This document shows positions 1-10,800 of a DNA stretch of 64,000 bases, one piece after another (the stretch's first letter is position 1; each line of letters starts with the position of its first letter). Where the stretch lies: contig CM062294.1 in assembly GCA_031216915.1 (NCBI GenBank), positions 30,085,128-30,149,127 on the forward strand. Direction: 5' to 3'. Made by a program: the position numbers and the translations under genes. Origin of the DNA: Pictodentalium vernedei. Taxonomy: Eukaryota; Mollusca; Scaphopoda; Dentaliida; Dentaliidae. The notes below the pieces were generated by a model. That model had not been told where the DNA came from. It saw nothing but the letters and a program-made list of their open reading frames with translations, and did no database searches.

Positions 1-87
1 ATCTCAGCAGTTGTATTCAATCAGCTTGTCTGTATTTTACTTTAAATGAACATTTTTTAGTTACGATTGTTTGAATTACTTTTACAG

Positions 88-186
88 AATGGCAGGACAC
101 CTCTGCATGAGGCCTTGACAAATGGGCATCTTGAGTTAGCCAGACATTTGGTGAGAGAAGGTGCAGATACATGTACTGAATCTCAG
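88..186 (+). CDS. Ankyrin-repeat exon of an ASB-like (ankyrin + SOCS box) gene
   Basis: This internal exon is exactly 99 bases, 33 codons in phase 0, which is one complete ankyrin repeat. It reads NGRTPLHEALTNGHLELARH followed by LVREGADTCTESQ, with the canonical TPLHEA and GHLELARHLV helices. A polypyrimidine tract ending in tttacag precedes it and gtatat follows it, so both splice sites are visible. Earlier exons lie outside the window. The phase matches the exon at 8796, which carries a SOCS box, so I infer the two belong to one gene. In that family the ankyrin repeats bind a substrate and the SOCS box recruits Elongin B/C and a Cullin-5 ubiquitin ligase. Which ASB member this is cannot be told from one repeat. 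Confidence 0.8.
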
Positions 187-285
187 GTATATAATAGTAT
201 TATCTTCTTTCCTCTCTCTCTTTCTCCTATTTGTGTTGTACAAATCTCACAACACTCAGCACTTAAAAACCTGTAATTAGTCTAA

Positions 286-526
286 CCCTTTACACAATGC
301 AGACGATATCAAAATTTATTATTTTAAATATCATTTTTTTAAATTTTTCAAAAAATTTCAACAAAACCATATCATGTGACCCCTCATTGGAATGAGTTCA
401 ATGAGCTTGTTCCAATGAGGGTGACATGATATGGTTTTGTTGAAATATTCTGAAAAATTTAATTTTTTTTAACTGCTCAGTTTGCATATTACGGGGGTGA
501 ATGCGGGCAATCCGTTGGGTAAAGTG
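286..526. mobile_element. TTAA-flanked MITE (piggyBac-like), copy 1
   Basis: The termini are CCCTTTACacaatg on the left and gttgggtaaagtg on the right. TTAA follows on the right (527-530) and the slightly decayed CTAA precedes on the left. The core is a long hairpin around gtgacccctcattggaatgag and its complement. TTAA duplications with CCC...GGG ends are the signature of the piggyBac superfamily. There is no coding capacity. Related copies lie at 12558, 16863, 17095, 18333 and 61860. Confidence 0.75.
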
Positions 527-530
527 TTAA

Positions 531-2031
531 ACAATATTTATTTGTAGAATCTCTGTTACATGCATGCAGTTCACTGTTAACAAAAAATACATCTATAATA
601 CAAAGTACTGATATACACAGTGTAACAACTTACAGGTTGGGTATTTTGAGTTAGCCAGTTCATTGTTAACAAAAAATACATCTATAATACAAAGTACTGA
701 TATACACAGTGTAACAACTTACAGGTTGGGTGTCTTGAGTTAGCCAGTTCATTGTTAACAAAAAATACATCTATAATACAAAGTACTGATATACACAGTG
801 TAACAACTTACATGTTGGGTATCTTGAGTTAGCCAGTTCATTGTTAACAAAAAATACATCTATAATACAAAGTACTGATATACACAGTGTAACAACTTAC
901 AGGTTGGGTGTCTTGAGTTAGCCTGTTCATTGTTAAAGGGTTAAACAATATTTATTTGTAGAATCTCTGTTACATGCATGCAGTTCACTGTTAACAAAAA
1001 ATACATCTATAATACAAAGTACTGATATACACAGTATAACAAATTACAGGTTGGGTATCTTGAGTTAGCCAGTTCATTGTTAACAAAAATTACATCTATA
1101 ATACAAAGTACTGATATACACAGTGTTACAACTTACAGGTTGGGTATCTTGAGTTAGCCAGTTCATTGTTAACAAAAAATACATCTATAATACAAAGTAC
1201 TGATATACACAGTGTTACAACTTACAGGTTGGGTATCTTGAGTTAGCCAGTTCATTGTTAACAAAAATTACATATATAATACAAAGTACTGATATACACA
1301 GTGTTACAACTTACAGGTTGGGTATCTTGAGTTAGCCAGTTCATTGTTAACAAAAAATACATCTATAATACAAAGTACTGATATACACAGTGTTACAACT
1401 TACAGGTTGGGTATCTTGAGTTAGCCAGTTCATTGTTAACAAAAATTACATCTATAATACAAAGTACTGATATACACAGTGTTACAACTTACAGGTTGGG
1501 TATCTTGAGTTAGCCAGTTCATTGTTAACAAAAAATACATCTATAATACAAAGTACTGATATACACAGTGTTACAACTTACAGGTTGGGTATCTTGAGTT
1601 AGCCAGTTCATTGTTAACAAAAATTACATCTATAATACAAAGTACTGATATACACAGTGTTACAACTTACAGGTTGGGTATCTTGAGTTAGCCAGTTCAT
1701 TGTTAACAAAAAGTACATCTATAATACAAAGTACTGATATACACAGTGTAACAACTTACAGGTTGGGTATCTTGAGTTAGCCAGTTCATTGTTAACAAAA
1801 AATACATCTATAATACAAAGTACTGATATACACAGTGTAACAACGTACAGGTTGGGTGTCTTGAGTTAGCCAGTTCATTGTTAACAAAAATACATCTATA
1901 ATTCAAAGTACTGATATACACAGTGTTACAACTTACAGGTTGGGTATCTTGAGTTAGCCAGTTCATTGTTAACAAAAAATACATCTATAATACAAAGTAC
2001 TGATATACACAGTGTTACAACTTACAGGTTA
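531..2031. repeat. 89-bp tandem satellite array, about 16-17 units
   Basis: Successive copies of the anchor tgggtatcttgagttagcc are 89 bases apart (for example 1141 and 1230). The unit runs from tcttgagttagccagttc through acatctataatacaaag to caacttacaggttgggta. A variant start, gaatctctgttacatgcatg, occurs at about 545 and again about 409 bases later, so part of the array has been duplicated as a block. The 409-base junction carries a scrap of the TTAA MITE end (taaagggttaa). A period of 89 is not a multiple of three and no frame stays open. Confidence 0.95.
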
Positions 2032-2081
2032 CTGTAAATATGAGGGATTTGACACGAAGCGGCAAACTTGTAATTAGTCTC

Positions 2082-3247
2082 TAGGGCTGCAACGCTATGT
2101 TTTCTCATGATACTATGCACATCACGATACAATCTCTACAGTTCGATACATATCACGATATGCTCCTCAATCATTATAAAGTGAGGACACAAGAAGCAAA
2201 CCTGCAGTTATAATCCATTGGGTCACCTGGTGGTCCATGACTGCAAATTTGCTTCTTGAGTCCTCACATTCTATTGGGCTGGTGAGTAGAGGGAAAAGTC
2301 TAATATCTACTCATCCAATGGTCAAATAACAAATCATCATACAGTTTTGGGTCAAGCAGCTTCATTTCATTGAAATTAGATTTTTCAAACTTCTTGACAA
2401 CAAAACATTGTGACACACACTTCTGTTTCCTTGGAATTTGTGAATTGCTGGATCATAGTATATGAAGGCTCAACAGTGAGGTTAATGGTTTGTGCTATTC
2501 ATTGCTAACAAATACCCAAGAACAATGTAAATTCAGACTTCTACAATCCCGATTTCAAAAGAAAACTACATATAATGGATCCGAATAGTCAACAATAAGG
2601 ACATTTGAAGTGTGATTAACGAAATATTCATGAAATTTTGGATCCATGTCTATCGCGATGCACCGCAAGCAAATTGTGATACATATCATCAGAGAATGAA
2701 TCGCGATACATCTGTAACACAACAAGTAGAGTGCTGGAAGCCCATATTTGGGCTTTATTCTGAATTGCAGGTGCTGCAACTTAATGGCTTCATATTCTGT
2801 GGATGTGCGTCATATGATTTTTGTGTCGCCGCCCCACGAAGTAGGGAGCGACATATAGGGATTACTTTTGTCGTCTTGCGTCGTCCGCGTCACACTTTCT
2901 CTTATCCGCCACTCCTCTTTAACCTATGAATGGATTTTGATGAAACTTTCAGTGATTCTTTATCACATAATGGCATTGTGCACCTCCTATTTTATTTTTT
3001 GATCCGCTGTATTTTTCCCAGAGTTATGCCCCTTTTCCACTTAGAATTCTGTCTGAAATGCCAGGCGGCACACGTCTTCCATGGAAGACTCACATCTAAG
3101 TTGAATTGAAATTGTTTAGTCTGTGAGGATATGCTTTGTTACAATTTACGGCACTCTCCCATAAATTTTAACAAGGAAAAGAGACGTGGACATATCTGAA
3201 TGACCAAAAATAATTTAGCACTCTACCAGTTAATCACTGCAACCCTA
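2082..3247. mobile_element. hAT-like non-autonomous element with degenerate TSD
   Basis: The left end TAGGGCTGCAACG matches the complement of the right end CACTGCAACCCTA. The flanking octamers, ttagtctc and ttaggttc, agree at 6 of 8 positions, as expected for an old 8-bp hAT duplication. Inside are repeated cgatacatatcacgatac-like motifs near both ends (about 2120-2175 and 2640-2720). There is also an imperfect hairpin at 2191-2269 and a separate repeat at about 2825-3110. That repeat starts with a small gtcgc...gcgac hairpin and contains gatgaaactttc and agagttatgcccctttt, a type common in lophotrochozoan genomes. No transposase is present. Confidence 0.55.
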
Positions 3248-3307
3248 TTAGGTTCTAGTATGATATTCTGAAATCTAATATTTGGGACAGACACAAAACA
3301 GTCATGT

Positions 3308-3342
3308 TAATCCTTCACCCAATGCAGATGATATCAGAATCG
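3308..3342 (+). mobile_element. Left-end fragment of the TTAA MITE
   Basis: TTAAtccttcacccaatgca followed by gatgatatcagaatc matches the left end of the TTAA MITE copies at 286 and 18333. It stops where the pogo-like repeat begins at 3345, so the MITE appears to be truncated by that insertion. Confidence 0.5.
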
Positions 3343-3344
3343 TA

Positions 3345-3705
3345 CAGTGGAACCCTATTAATTGAATCGCCACTTTGCCAATAAAATATATTTAATTAAC
3401 AGGAGTATTCAATTAACAGGGATTGTGTCACTTTCCTGTATTCTAGAGATAAACTTAGCATCTATTCTATTATATCTTGTTTGACAGAGCTCATGGAGCT
3501 CTGTCAAACAAGTTAAAATAGATTATATGCCTGTATTGGATGTACTTAGGCCAAATAGGGATATAAGCGAATGAAAACTGAGGAGAGTCGGTAATTTCTT
3601 GACAGGTTACAAGATTTTTTATTCAATTAACAGGAGTTCACTCTATAACCTATATTCAATTAACAGGTCAAATTTGTACTTACATATATTTCATCGGTCA
3701 AGCAC
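3345..3705. mobile_element. Partial pogo/Tc1-like MITE (CAGTGGAACC end, TA-flanked)
   Basis: It begins TA-CAGTGGAACCCTATTAATT and parallels the complete copy at 4773-5186 through the internal hairpin (gacagagctc...gagctctgtc, about 3475-3525) and the caattaacagg motifs. Similarity ends near 3705 and the right terminus is lost. Confidence 0.6.
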
Positions 3706-3875
3706 TGCATGCTCTCATATACCTTGGATGTTGGGTGCGCCCTTTGTCATGGCTATTTGTCCTAGGCATTCTGACCAATCAGAAGACAGATCAGGAGACA
3801 GAATTTATGAGGATATAGGGACAATCTCTTTTATCTGTTATGACTAGAGATTAGAGCTGGGAGGTTTTGATTTTT

Positions 3876-4625
3876 ACCTGCGTCGCCAGCGGCAGAGCAG
3901 GTCTAGTAACCGCTCGACTCCGTCCATCAGTCCATCCATCCGTCTGTCCCTCAGTCCGTCCGAAACACTTTTTCCGTCAAAGTTTTCTTGGCTTCTATGA
4001 AAGGGAATGATTTTATATTTGGTCTACTGCTTCATAATGATGAGTTGTATCGTGTAAGCAATTTTCAGATCTGCCGTGCAGCCACTTCCTGTTTGCCGAT
4101 ACTTTGAAATTTTACTGTCCCCACTGAACATTGAAATTTTCCGTCAAGGTTTTCTCAGCTTCTATGCAAAGGATTGATTTTATATTTGGTCTGCTGCTTC
4201 ATAATGATGTGTTGTATCGTGTAAGCAATTTTCAGATCTGCCGTGCAGCCACTTACTGTTTGCCGATACTTTGAAATTTTACTGTACCCACTGAACATTG
4301 AAATTTTCTGTCAAGGTTTTCTCGGCTTCTATGCAAGGGATTGATTTTATATTTGGTGTGCTGCTTCATAATGATGAGCTGTATTGTGTATGCAATTTTC
4401 AGATCTGCCGTGCAACCACTTCCTGTTTGCCGATACTTTGAAATTTTACTGTACCCACTGAACATTGAAATTTTTCGTCAAACTTTTCTTGGCTTCTATG
4501 CAAGGGATTGATTTTATATTTCATCTGGAGCCTGATAATGATCAGTTGTATCGTGTATACAATTTTCAGATCTGCCGTGCAGCCACTTCCTGTTTGCTGA
4601 TTCAATTGCATGCAGCGACGCAGGT
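3876..4625. mobile_element. Short-TIR element with four 167-bp tandem repeats (pearl/HINE-like)
   Basis: The ends are ACCTGCGTCGC and GCGACGCAGGT, an exact 11-bp inverted match. After the left end comes a gtcc-rich stretch (gtccatcagtccatccatcc). Four direct repeats follow, with the anchor gcttctatg at 3991, 4158, 4325 and 4492, exactly 167 apart. The layout of short inverted ends, a gtcc-rich lead and a central array of about 160 bp recurs at 13887-15418. It resembles bivalve pearl elements and Helentron-associated elements; the family assignment is from architecture only. Confidence 0.6.
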
Positions 4626-4772
4626 CCAGACCCGGTATTGGTCTTGGCTTGTTTAGATTTGGTTTTGGTTCACTTTTAGGAAATAATACACATCACATCA
4701 TCTTAACTTGGAAAAAAAATCTTAAATAGTTTGTACAACACTGCTGACCACAAAAAAACCTGTATGTAAGTA

Positions 4773-5186
4773 CAGTGGAACTCTGTTAATTGAATAGCCA
4801 CTTTGCCAATAAAAATTATTCAGTTAACAGGAGTATTCAATTAACAGGGATTGTGTCACTTCCCTGTATTCTAGAGATAAACTTAACATTTATTCTATTA
4901 TATCTTGTTTGACAGAGCTCCATGAGCTCTGTCAAACAAGATATAATAGATTAAATGCCTGTATTGGATGTACTGAGGCCAAATAGGTCTACAAACAAAG
5001 GAAAACTGGGGAGAGTCAGGGTAATTTCTCGACAGGTTACAAGATTTTTTATTCAATTAACAGGAGTTTACTCTATAACCCATATTCAGTTAACAGGTCA
5101 AATTTGTACTGGAGGTATGGTAAATGGTTTTGTGTTGGAAAATTATATTCAATTAACAGGGATATACAATTAAGTGGGCTTCACTG
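4773..5186. mobile_element. pogo/Tc1-like MITE, complete copy with TA duplication
   Basis: TA at 4771-4772 and 5187-5188 flanks a 414-bp element starting CAGTGGAACTCTGTTAATTG. Its right end is the complement of CAGTGAAGCCCACTTAATTG. A strong internal hairpin (ttgtttgacagagctc and complement, about 4892-4953) lies in the left half. Repeated caattaacagg motifs occur throughout. No ORF. Confidence 0.7.
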
Positions 5187-5315
5187 TACCTCCATCAGGT
5201 TCAATCTAACTTTCCTTTCATCATTCTTAGTGCTTGTAAGGGATATCATACGATTGTCAATCTGCTGTGACCAAGTAGTTCTTTGCGAGCTATTGCCCCT
5301 GTTGTTGGACTTGGT

Positions 5316-5489
5316 GGGGGGGGGGGGGGGGGGGGGGGGGGTGCATCTGATTCTGTTTTCGTTTCCCAATATTTTAGTTTGGAATCAGAATGTCATGATG
5401 AAGATGTGTCTTTCTGGTAAAGAAATTGTATTTGCAATTACATAACTGTTTTTTTTTTTTTTTTGTGGGGGGGGGGGGGGGGGGGGGGG
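5316..5489 (+). repeat. Two long poly-G tracts
   Basis: Runs of 26 G (5316-5341) and 23 G (5467-5489, after a T run) lie about 125 bases apart. They could form G-quadruplexes on the plus strand. Exact lengths of such runs are error-prone in assemblies. Confidence 0.8.
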
Positions 5490-5559
5490 CTGGATGCCAA
5501 GGATGATTTAAGTGTAACACAGAATGTAACAAGAGTACTATGCTTTATTGTGAATATTA

Positions 5560-5790
5560 ATTGGGAATAGTTAACCCAGTTAATTGGAGAGACAGTTTAC
5601 TGGTGAAAAATATTCAGTGAACAGAAGAATTCAATCAACAGGATTTGAGTCATTTACTTTTATTCTAGCTTTATTCTCTGTCAAATAAGATACAATGGAA
5701 ATAAATTTTCATATTGGATGTACAGAGAGCAGATAGGTCTATAAACATGTGGGGAATTCAGTGGTTAACAGGGTAATGTATTTATATATG
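5560..5790. mobile_element. Degenerate third copy of the pogo/Tc1-like MITE
   Basis: The order of motifs follows the complete copy at 4773: cagttaattgg, ttcagtgaacag, ttctagctttattc, gtcaaataagat, ttggatgtacagagagcag and ataggtctataaacatg. Many substitutions are present and neither terminus is clear. Confidence 0.5.
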
Positions 5791-5794
5791 GCTA

Positions 5795-5915
5795 AAAAAG
5801 TTAAAAATCTGTTTCTCAGGTCCTCTCGCATGGTCCTTTTGGCTGCCGCATACTCACTTTTTATAAACAAAAAAATAAAAATTAAATGTTTTATGTCTGA
5901 TATTTACCCAAGTTA
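5795..5915 (+). repeat. Interspersed repeat, copy 1 (copy 2 at 11828-11955)
   Basis: Both copies share gttaaaaatctgtttctcagg, then the cctc-rich link, ttttggctgc and ttttatgtctgatattta, in the same orientation and spacing. The family is not recognised. Confidence 0.6.
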
Positions 5916-5994
5916 AAAAATCTTTTTAACTTTGTCCCTTTTGTACAACAAGGCTTTGCAGTGCTTTAGTGTTGCAAAGCATTCTTGCACTGAA

Positions 5995-7985
5995 GGGACG
6001 AAATACACCACCAGCCATGGTATTCTGTAGATCATTCAGCCTTGATGGGTGCCCGAGCCTAAAAACCTTTATAGCATAGGCAAAAGGTCATATTTATGGA
6101 AGGATTTCATTGTAACCTGTTAGGTTGACTCCATATAATGCCAAGATGATGATATCCCCTTTTGGTCGTGATTGGTCAACTGTGATGGCTACAGGGGCCC
6201 GAAAACCTTTAGAACAGTCTACAGGTCATATTTATGAAGGGATTTCATTGTAGCTTGGTAGGATGACTCCAAATAATGTTTAGATGAGAACATCCCCTTT
6301 TCATCGCGATCATTCAGCCTTTTGGCTGCCCGAGCCCAAAGACCTTTAGCATAGTCTATAGGTCGTATTTATGAAAGGATTTCAGTGCAACTTGTTAGAC
6401 TGACTCCATATAATGCCTAAATAATGACGTCCCCTTTTGGTTGTGATTGGTCAACTATGATGGCTACAGATGCCCGAAGCCCGAAAATCTTGAGCACAGT
6501 CTACATGTCATATTTATGAAGGGATTTCAATGTAACTTCATAGGATCACTCCAGATGATGCCCAAAAGAGAATTCCCCTTTTGGTTGCGATCATTCAACC
6601 ATTATGGCTGCCTGAGCCCGAACACCTTTAGCACAGTCTACAGGTCATATTTATGAAGGGATTTCATTGTAACTTGGTAGGTTTGACTTATATAATGTCT
6701 AGATGAGAACGCCCCCTTTTGGACACGATTGGGCAACTGTGACAGCTACAGGGGCCCGAAGCCCGAAAACCTTTAGAACAGTCTACAGGTCATAATTATG
6801 AAGGGATTTCATTGTAGCTTGGTAGGATGACTCCAAATAATGTCTAGATGAGAACGTTCCCTTTCGGTCGCGATCATTCAGCCTTGATGGCTGCCCGAGC
6901 CCAGAAACCTTTAGCATAGTCTATAGGTTCTATTTGTGGAAGGATTTCATTGTAACTTGTTAGGTTGACTCCACATAATGCCTAGGTGATGACATCCCCT
7001 TTTGGTCGTGATTGGTCAACTGTGATGGCTACAGGTTCCTGAAGCACGAAAATCTTGAGCACAGTCTACAGGTCATATTTATGATGGGATTTCATTGTAA
7101 CTTCGTAGGATCACTCCAGATGATGTCCAGATGAGAATGTCCCCTTTTGGTTGCGATCATTCAACCATGATGGCTGCCCGAGCCCAAAGCCCAAAAACCT
7201 TTAGCACAGTCTTCAGGTCATATTTATGAAGGGATTTCATTGTAACTTGGTAGGTTGACTTCATATAATGTCTAGGTGAGAACAGCCCCTTTTGGACACC
7301 ATTAGGCAACTGTGACGGCTACAGGGGCCTGAAGCCCGAAAACCTTTAGCACAATCTACAGGTGATATTTATGAAGGGATTTCATTGTACCTTGGTAGGA
7401 TGATTCCAAATAATGTCTAGATGAGAACGTCCCCTTTTGGTCACGATCATTCAGCCTTGATGGATGCCCGAGCCCAAAACCCCAAAACCTTTAGCATAGT
7501 CTATAGGTCATATTTATGGAAGGATTTCATTGTAACCTGTAAGTTTGACTCCATATAATGCCTAAATGATGACATCCCCTTTTGGTCGTGATTGATCAGC
7601 TGTGACAGCTTCGGGGGCCCGAAGCCCGAAAACCTTGAGCATAGTCTAAAGGTCATATTTATGAAGGGATTTCATTGTAACTTCGTAGGATCACTCCAGA
7701 TGATGCCCAGATGAGAATGTCCCCTTTTGATTGCGATCATTCAACCATGATGAATGCCTGAGCCAAAAGCCCAAAAACCTTTAGCACAGTCTTTAGGTCA
7801 TATTTATGAAGGGATTTCATTGTAACTTGGTAGATTGATTTCATATAATGTCTAGATGAGGATTTCCTCTTTGGACGCAATTGGGAAACAGACAGCTACA
7901 GAGGCCCGAAGCCTGAAAACCTTTAGCACAGTCTACAGGCCATATTTATGAAGGGATTTCAGTGTAACTTGATAGGATGTCTCGT
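5995..7985 (+). repeat. Tandem array of alternating 137/145-bp monomers
   Basis: The anchor tatttatg recurs at about 6091, 6229, 6366, 6511, 6648 and 6793, alternating between roughly 137 and 145 bases, up to about 7950. Each monomer carries ggatttcattgtaacttg, a gatgaga/gatgac motif, ccccttttgg and an acctttagcacagtctacag motif. The true period is therefore a dimer of about 282 bases with further higher-order variation. About 14 monomers are present and no frame stays open. Confidence 0.85.
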
Positions 7986-8049
7986 TTTGGAATAATTTCA
8001 CTGTAACTTGGTAACTTTCGTTGATATACGTTAACTGTGAGGGCCACAT

Positions 8050-8083
8050 ACATTGTCTGTTTTTCATCATAGGTAAAGGGTTA
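8050..8083 (+). mobile_element. Right-end fragment of the TTAA MITE
   Basis: gtctgtttttcatcat followed by aggtaaagggttaa matches the right end of the copies at 12558 and 61860. The rest of the element is missing. Confidence 0.5.
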
Positions 8084-8115
8084 ATAGTATCAATCTGTCC
8101 AGAAATTTTTTTGTG

Positions 8116-8350
8116 GGGGGGGGGGGGGGGGGGGCAACTAGGGGGGCAGACTCCCATGAAGGGGGGCAAATACGTAAAGGATCATATCATTACTTTGTTA
8201 TGAGGTAGTCCAAACTTGGACCCAAAGTCCGTAATATACCTTTTTGGTTTGGTACGTCCTGTATAATTATATTACGGACTTTGGGTCCAAGTTTCGACTA
8301 AATGTAATGGTAAATACCGGTCCTCCTTTCAAAAAATCCTGGATCCGCGT
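8116..8350 (+). repeat. G-rich repeat debris with a 26-bp-arm hairpin
   Basis: A long G run (about 8116-8134) and ggggggcag motifs are followed by an inverted repeat. Its arms are 8212-8237 and 8269-8294, reading aaacttggacccaaagtccg on the left. The stretch ends in aaaaaatcctggatccgcg, which resembles the right terminus of the G-rich hAT-like MITEs at 19128 and 61690. No matching left end was found. Confidence 0.45.
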
Positions 8351-8365
8351 CTGGTGGGTCTGTGC

Positions 8366-8630
8366 GAGAGAGAGAGAGAGAGACAGACAGACTCATAATG
8401 CCCGTCTGTCATAATGCGAAATCCATGAATTTTTTTAGACAAGGGATATGAATAGACATGCCTTTGTTGGCTCATAACTTAATTATAACTTATAAGTATC
8501 TGCATCCGAGTCTTTAAATCTCTACTGCCTGGATGTGTTCATCAGCTAGCCTGAGGCTTTGGGCTAAGTATGTATGGGAAATTATTGGGAATAAAATAAG
8601 AGAGGGGTGTGTGTGTGTGTGTGAGAGAGA
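8366..8630 (+). repeat. GA and GT microsatellites
   Basis: A (GA)n run begins near 8367 and a (GT)n run near 8606, each about 20 bases, separated by unremarkable AT-rich sequence. Confidence 0.8.
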
Positions 8631-8732
8631 GTGACTGAATGTGTTTGTGTGTGAGGGTGGATGGAGATGCATGCGAGATGGTTGGGGGGGTGTGTGTTCG
8701 TTTGGGGGGGCAAATGCCCCCCCCCCCCCCTC

Positions 8733-8775
8733 CCATTGTGCAGAAGTATGTGACCTTAAACACCAATAAATAAAT
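8733..8775 (+). mobile_element. 3' tail fragment of the SINE, plus orientation
   Basis: cattgtgcagaagtatgtga, then ccttaaacaccaataaataa, is the complement of the tail of the SINE at 12780-13136. Only the 3' end is present. Confidence 0.6.
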
Positions 8776-8795
8776 TCAATTGTTTTACTTTTCAG

Positions 8796-9119
8796 GGAGA
8801 AAATGCAACATCTATCCTAGTGAAAACTTTCAAGAAAGAAGAACCACCTGATTTCCAGTGCACACTCACACTTTTATTAAAGACTGGAAGCTTCTACCAC
8901 AAGTCAACAACTAAAAAAATTGGAACATACAGAAATACTGTTGTAGAATCCATATCCTTCAATTCCAACCTTAGTAATTTATGTCGCAATAAAATTAGAC
9001 GTTGTTTAAATCGGATTTATGGAGGCCGATCAATATCAAAATATGTTCATGAATTACCTTTGCCTACCCCACTGCTAGACTTCTTGTCATTTCAACAGGA
9101 ATTTTCAGATGTGACTTGA
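8796..9119 (+). CDS. Terminal exon with SOCS box, ASB-like gene
   Basis: The exon follows the acceptor ttttacttttcag and stays open for 107 codons to TGA at 9117-9119. It continues phase 0 from the ankyrin exon at 88-186. The C-terminal part, SNLCRNKIRRCL then ISKYVHELPLPTPLLDFLSF, fits the SOCS box of ASB proteins: a BC-box-like L-x3-C segment, then a Pro-rich LPLP before the final helix. That family bridges ankyrin-bound substrates to Elongin B/C and Cullin 5 for ubiquitination in the cytosol. The first ~60 codons show no clear repeat. The assignment rests on motif recognition; orthology to a given ASB is not resolved. Confidence 0.75.
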   Translation, partial: GENATSILVKTFKKEEPPDFQCTLTLLLKTGSFYHKSTTKKIGTYRNTVVESISFNSNLSNLCRNKIRRCLNRIYGGRSISKYVHELPLPTPLLDFLSFQQEFSDVT

Positions 9120-9764
9120 AGATTTTTAATCAAAGAATTGGTTGCAAGGTTCCATATCGGGACAGTTCAACCTGGACAGTTTTCCAGAGACATCACAGTG
9201 GAGCACAAAATTTCATGAGAATACTCGCTCCATTCTCGTGTAGGTTACATGAACAAATCAATGCTTTCAACAGGTTAAAGAAAAGCTTCCAGTACTCAAA
9301 TTACTAGATAGTAAATCAACCCAAGTGTCTTTGTGCTAAAAAGTCGTGAAAATGGGATAATGCCAACTCCCATCAGAATAGCATCTGAAAAAGACTGACC
9401 CAGTACAACCTGGGGGTGTGTTTTATTTCTTTCTCCAGAAGTTCTTCAAGTAGAGGGAGCATCGAATGCACTGAGAGAATTTTTTCAGGTTATGTCCCCT
9501 GGTTCAGTTGATTCATAGAGTGACTTCTTCTCCTTTCCAGCCTCTACCTACATCTGAAATTGGAAATGGGAGATCACCAGGTCCAGATCAACATCCACCA
9601 AAAAATGCAAATGGAGATCTCCAACCTGGTTTCCAGAGAGCAAAAAAATTTTCCCCAGGTTATGTCTGGAGATTCACCCATTCAAGTTAGGAATTATTAT
9701 TATGTAACACACTGTTGAAAAGGGCTCTCTGAGCACTTCCCAACAACATTGCGCAAGTGATATA
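9120..9764 (+). other. Likely 3' UTR and unassigned sequence
   Basis: This follows the SOCS-box stop. Non-repetitive sequence here may be 3' UTR. I could not identify a convincing polyadenylation signal before the palindromic repeat at 9765. A short open frame at about 9508-9690 has no recognisable motif. Confidence 0.35.
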
Positions 9765-9917
9765 GAGAATAATCAATTTGTTTTGAGCGTTACGGTAAAT
9801 AATTCATCGAGAGATGGGACGTGAGTAAATCACGAGGGCGTAGCCCGAGTGATTTACGAAACAGACCCGTCTCGAGATGAATTATTTACCGTAACACTCA
9901 AAACAAATTGATTACTC
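9765..9917. mobile_element. Palindromic MITE, with a direct partial copy just downstream
   Basis: The left arm gagaataatcaatttgtttt, gagcgttacggtaaataatt is mirrored by the right arm ending in caaattgattactc. The loop carries cacgagggcgtagcccgagtg. The right half, with its downstream flank (tttattacatg through cccaaactattgtc), is repeated directly at about 9984-10125, so this end was tandemly duplicated. Confidence 0.6.
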
Positions 9918-10125
9918 TGTTTATTACATGACATTTGGAATAAAGAGGTCTTTTACTATAATAATTCAACCCAAACTATTGTCATGCCCGAGTGATTTAT
10001 GAAACAGTCCCATCTCGAGATGAATTATTTACCGTAACGCTCAAAACAAATTGATTACTCTGTTTATTACATGCTATTTGGAATAAAGAGGTCTTTTACT
10101 ATAATAATTCAGCCCAAACTATTGT

Positions 10126-10800
10126 CAAATATAATCCAATTTAGTGTAAACACGGAAACATTTCTAAAATTAGCAGGAAGGAAATACGAAATAATCCTGT
10201 CTCGAGGCAAATTATATACCATAACTTGCCGTAAGAATGGGTCACTCTCTTTAGTAAATGACATTTTAGACCAAAATGTCTTTCATTAAAAATAATTCAA
10301 CACAAAATATTCGCAAATGCAACTCTGAAATACTTCTGAAATTAGGACGTATGAATACATCACTTTCTGTGTCAAATCTTCGATTGGAAATGGCCCAGTT
10401 TTATTTTTGTGACTTTCGTTCGATATTTTACTATTTTATGTGGCGTTCCAGTCGCATTTGGGGAATGGCATTCAGCCATAAGATAAAACATTTCTATTTG
10501 GATTTTGTCAACTGTGCTAACGAACCTGTTCATAGAGGAAAGAAAGGATTTTTAAAAATATTCAGAAGGAAAATTCATTTTAATTAACTGATGTGGAACT
10601 GGAAAACAAAACATCAACAAATCGGTGGGGGCGTGGCTTATATACGTCAGTCGTTCCAAAGTTACTATTGAAGTGACATAATTCACTCGTGACATTACCA
10701 CTTTTTAATCAACATTAAATTCAATGCAAACGAACTGAGAAATGTAATAAAGTATTTTATCAAATACCCCATTTTATCAAAATTTACAAATCACAAATGT
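10126..10800 (+). other. No gene seen; degenerate repeat of the preceding flank
   Basis: A weak second copy of taataattcaacccaaactatt...ctaaaattagg occurs at about 10280-10350, followed by AT-rich sequence. Open frames of 72 and 103 codons here have no recognisable motif and look like chance. Confidence 0.4.

Larger units (their letters stand above)
187..8795 (+). other. Large repeat-filled intron of the ASB-like gene
   Basis: The stretch runs from the gtatat donor after the ankyrin exon to the ttttacttttcag acceptor before the SOCS-box exon. Both flanking exons are in phase 0. It holds MITEs, three tandem arrays, a hAT-like element and G tracts listed separately, and I found no further exon inside. 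A skipped small exon cannot be excluded. Confidence 0.65.

Noticed and set aside
531-2031. The 89-bp satellite as a run of ankyrin exons
   Set aside because: Only about 20 bases resemble the exon, the period is not a multiple of three, and stops occur in every frame.
10276-10587. A 103-codon plus-strand open frame (MSFIKNNSTQNIRKCNSEIL)
   Set aside because: It begins inside a degenerate repeat of the upstream flank, with no motif and AT-driven composition.
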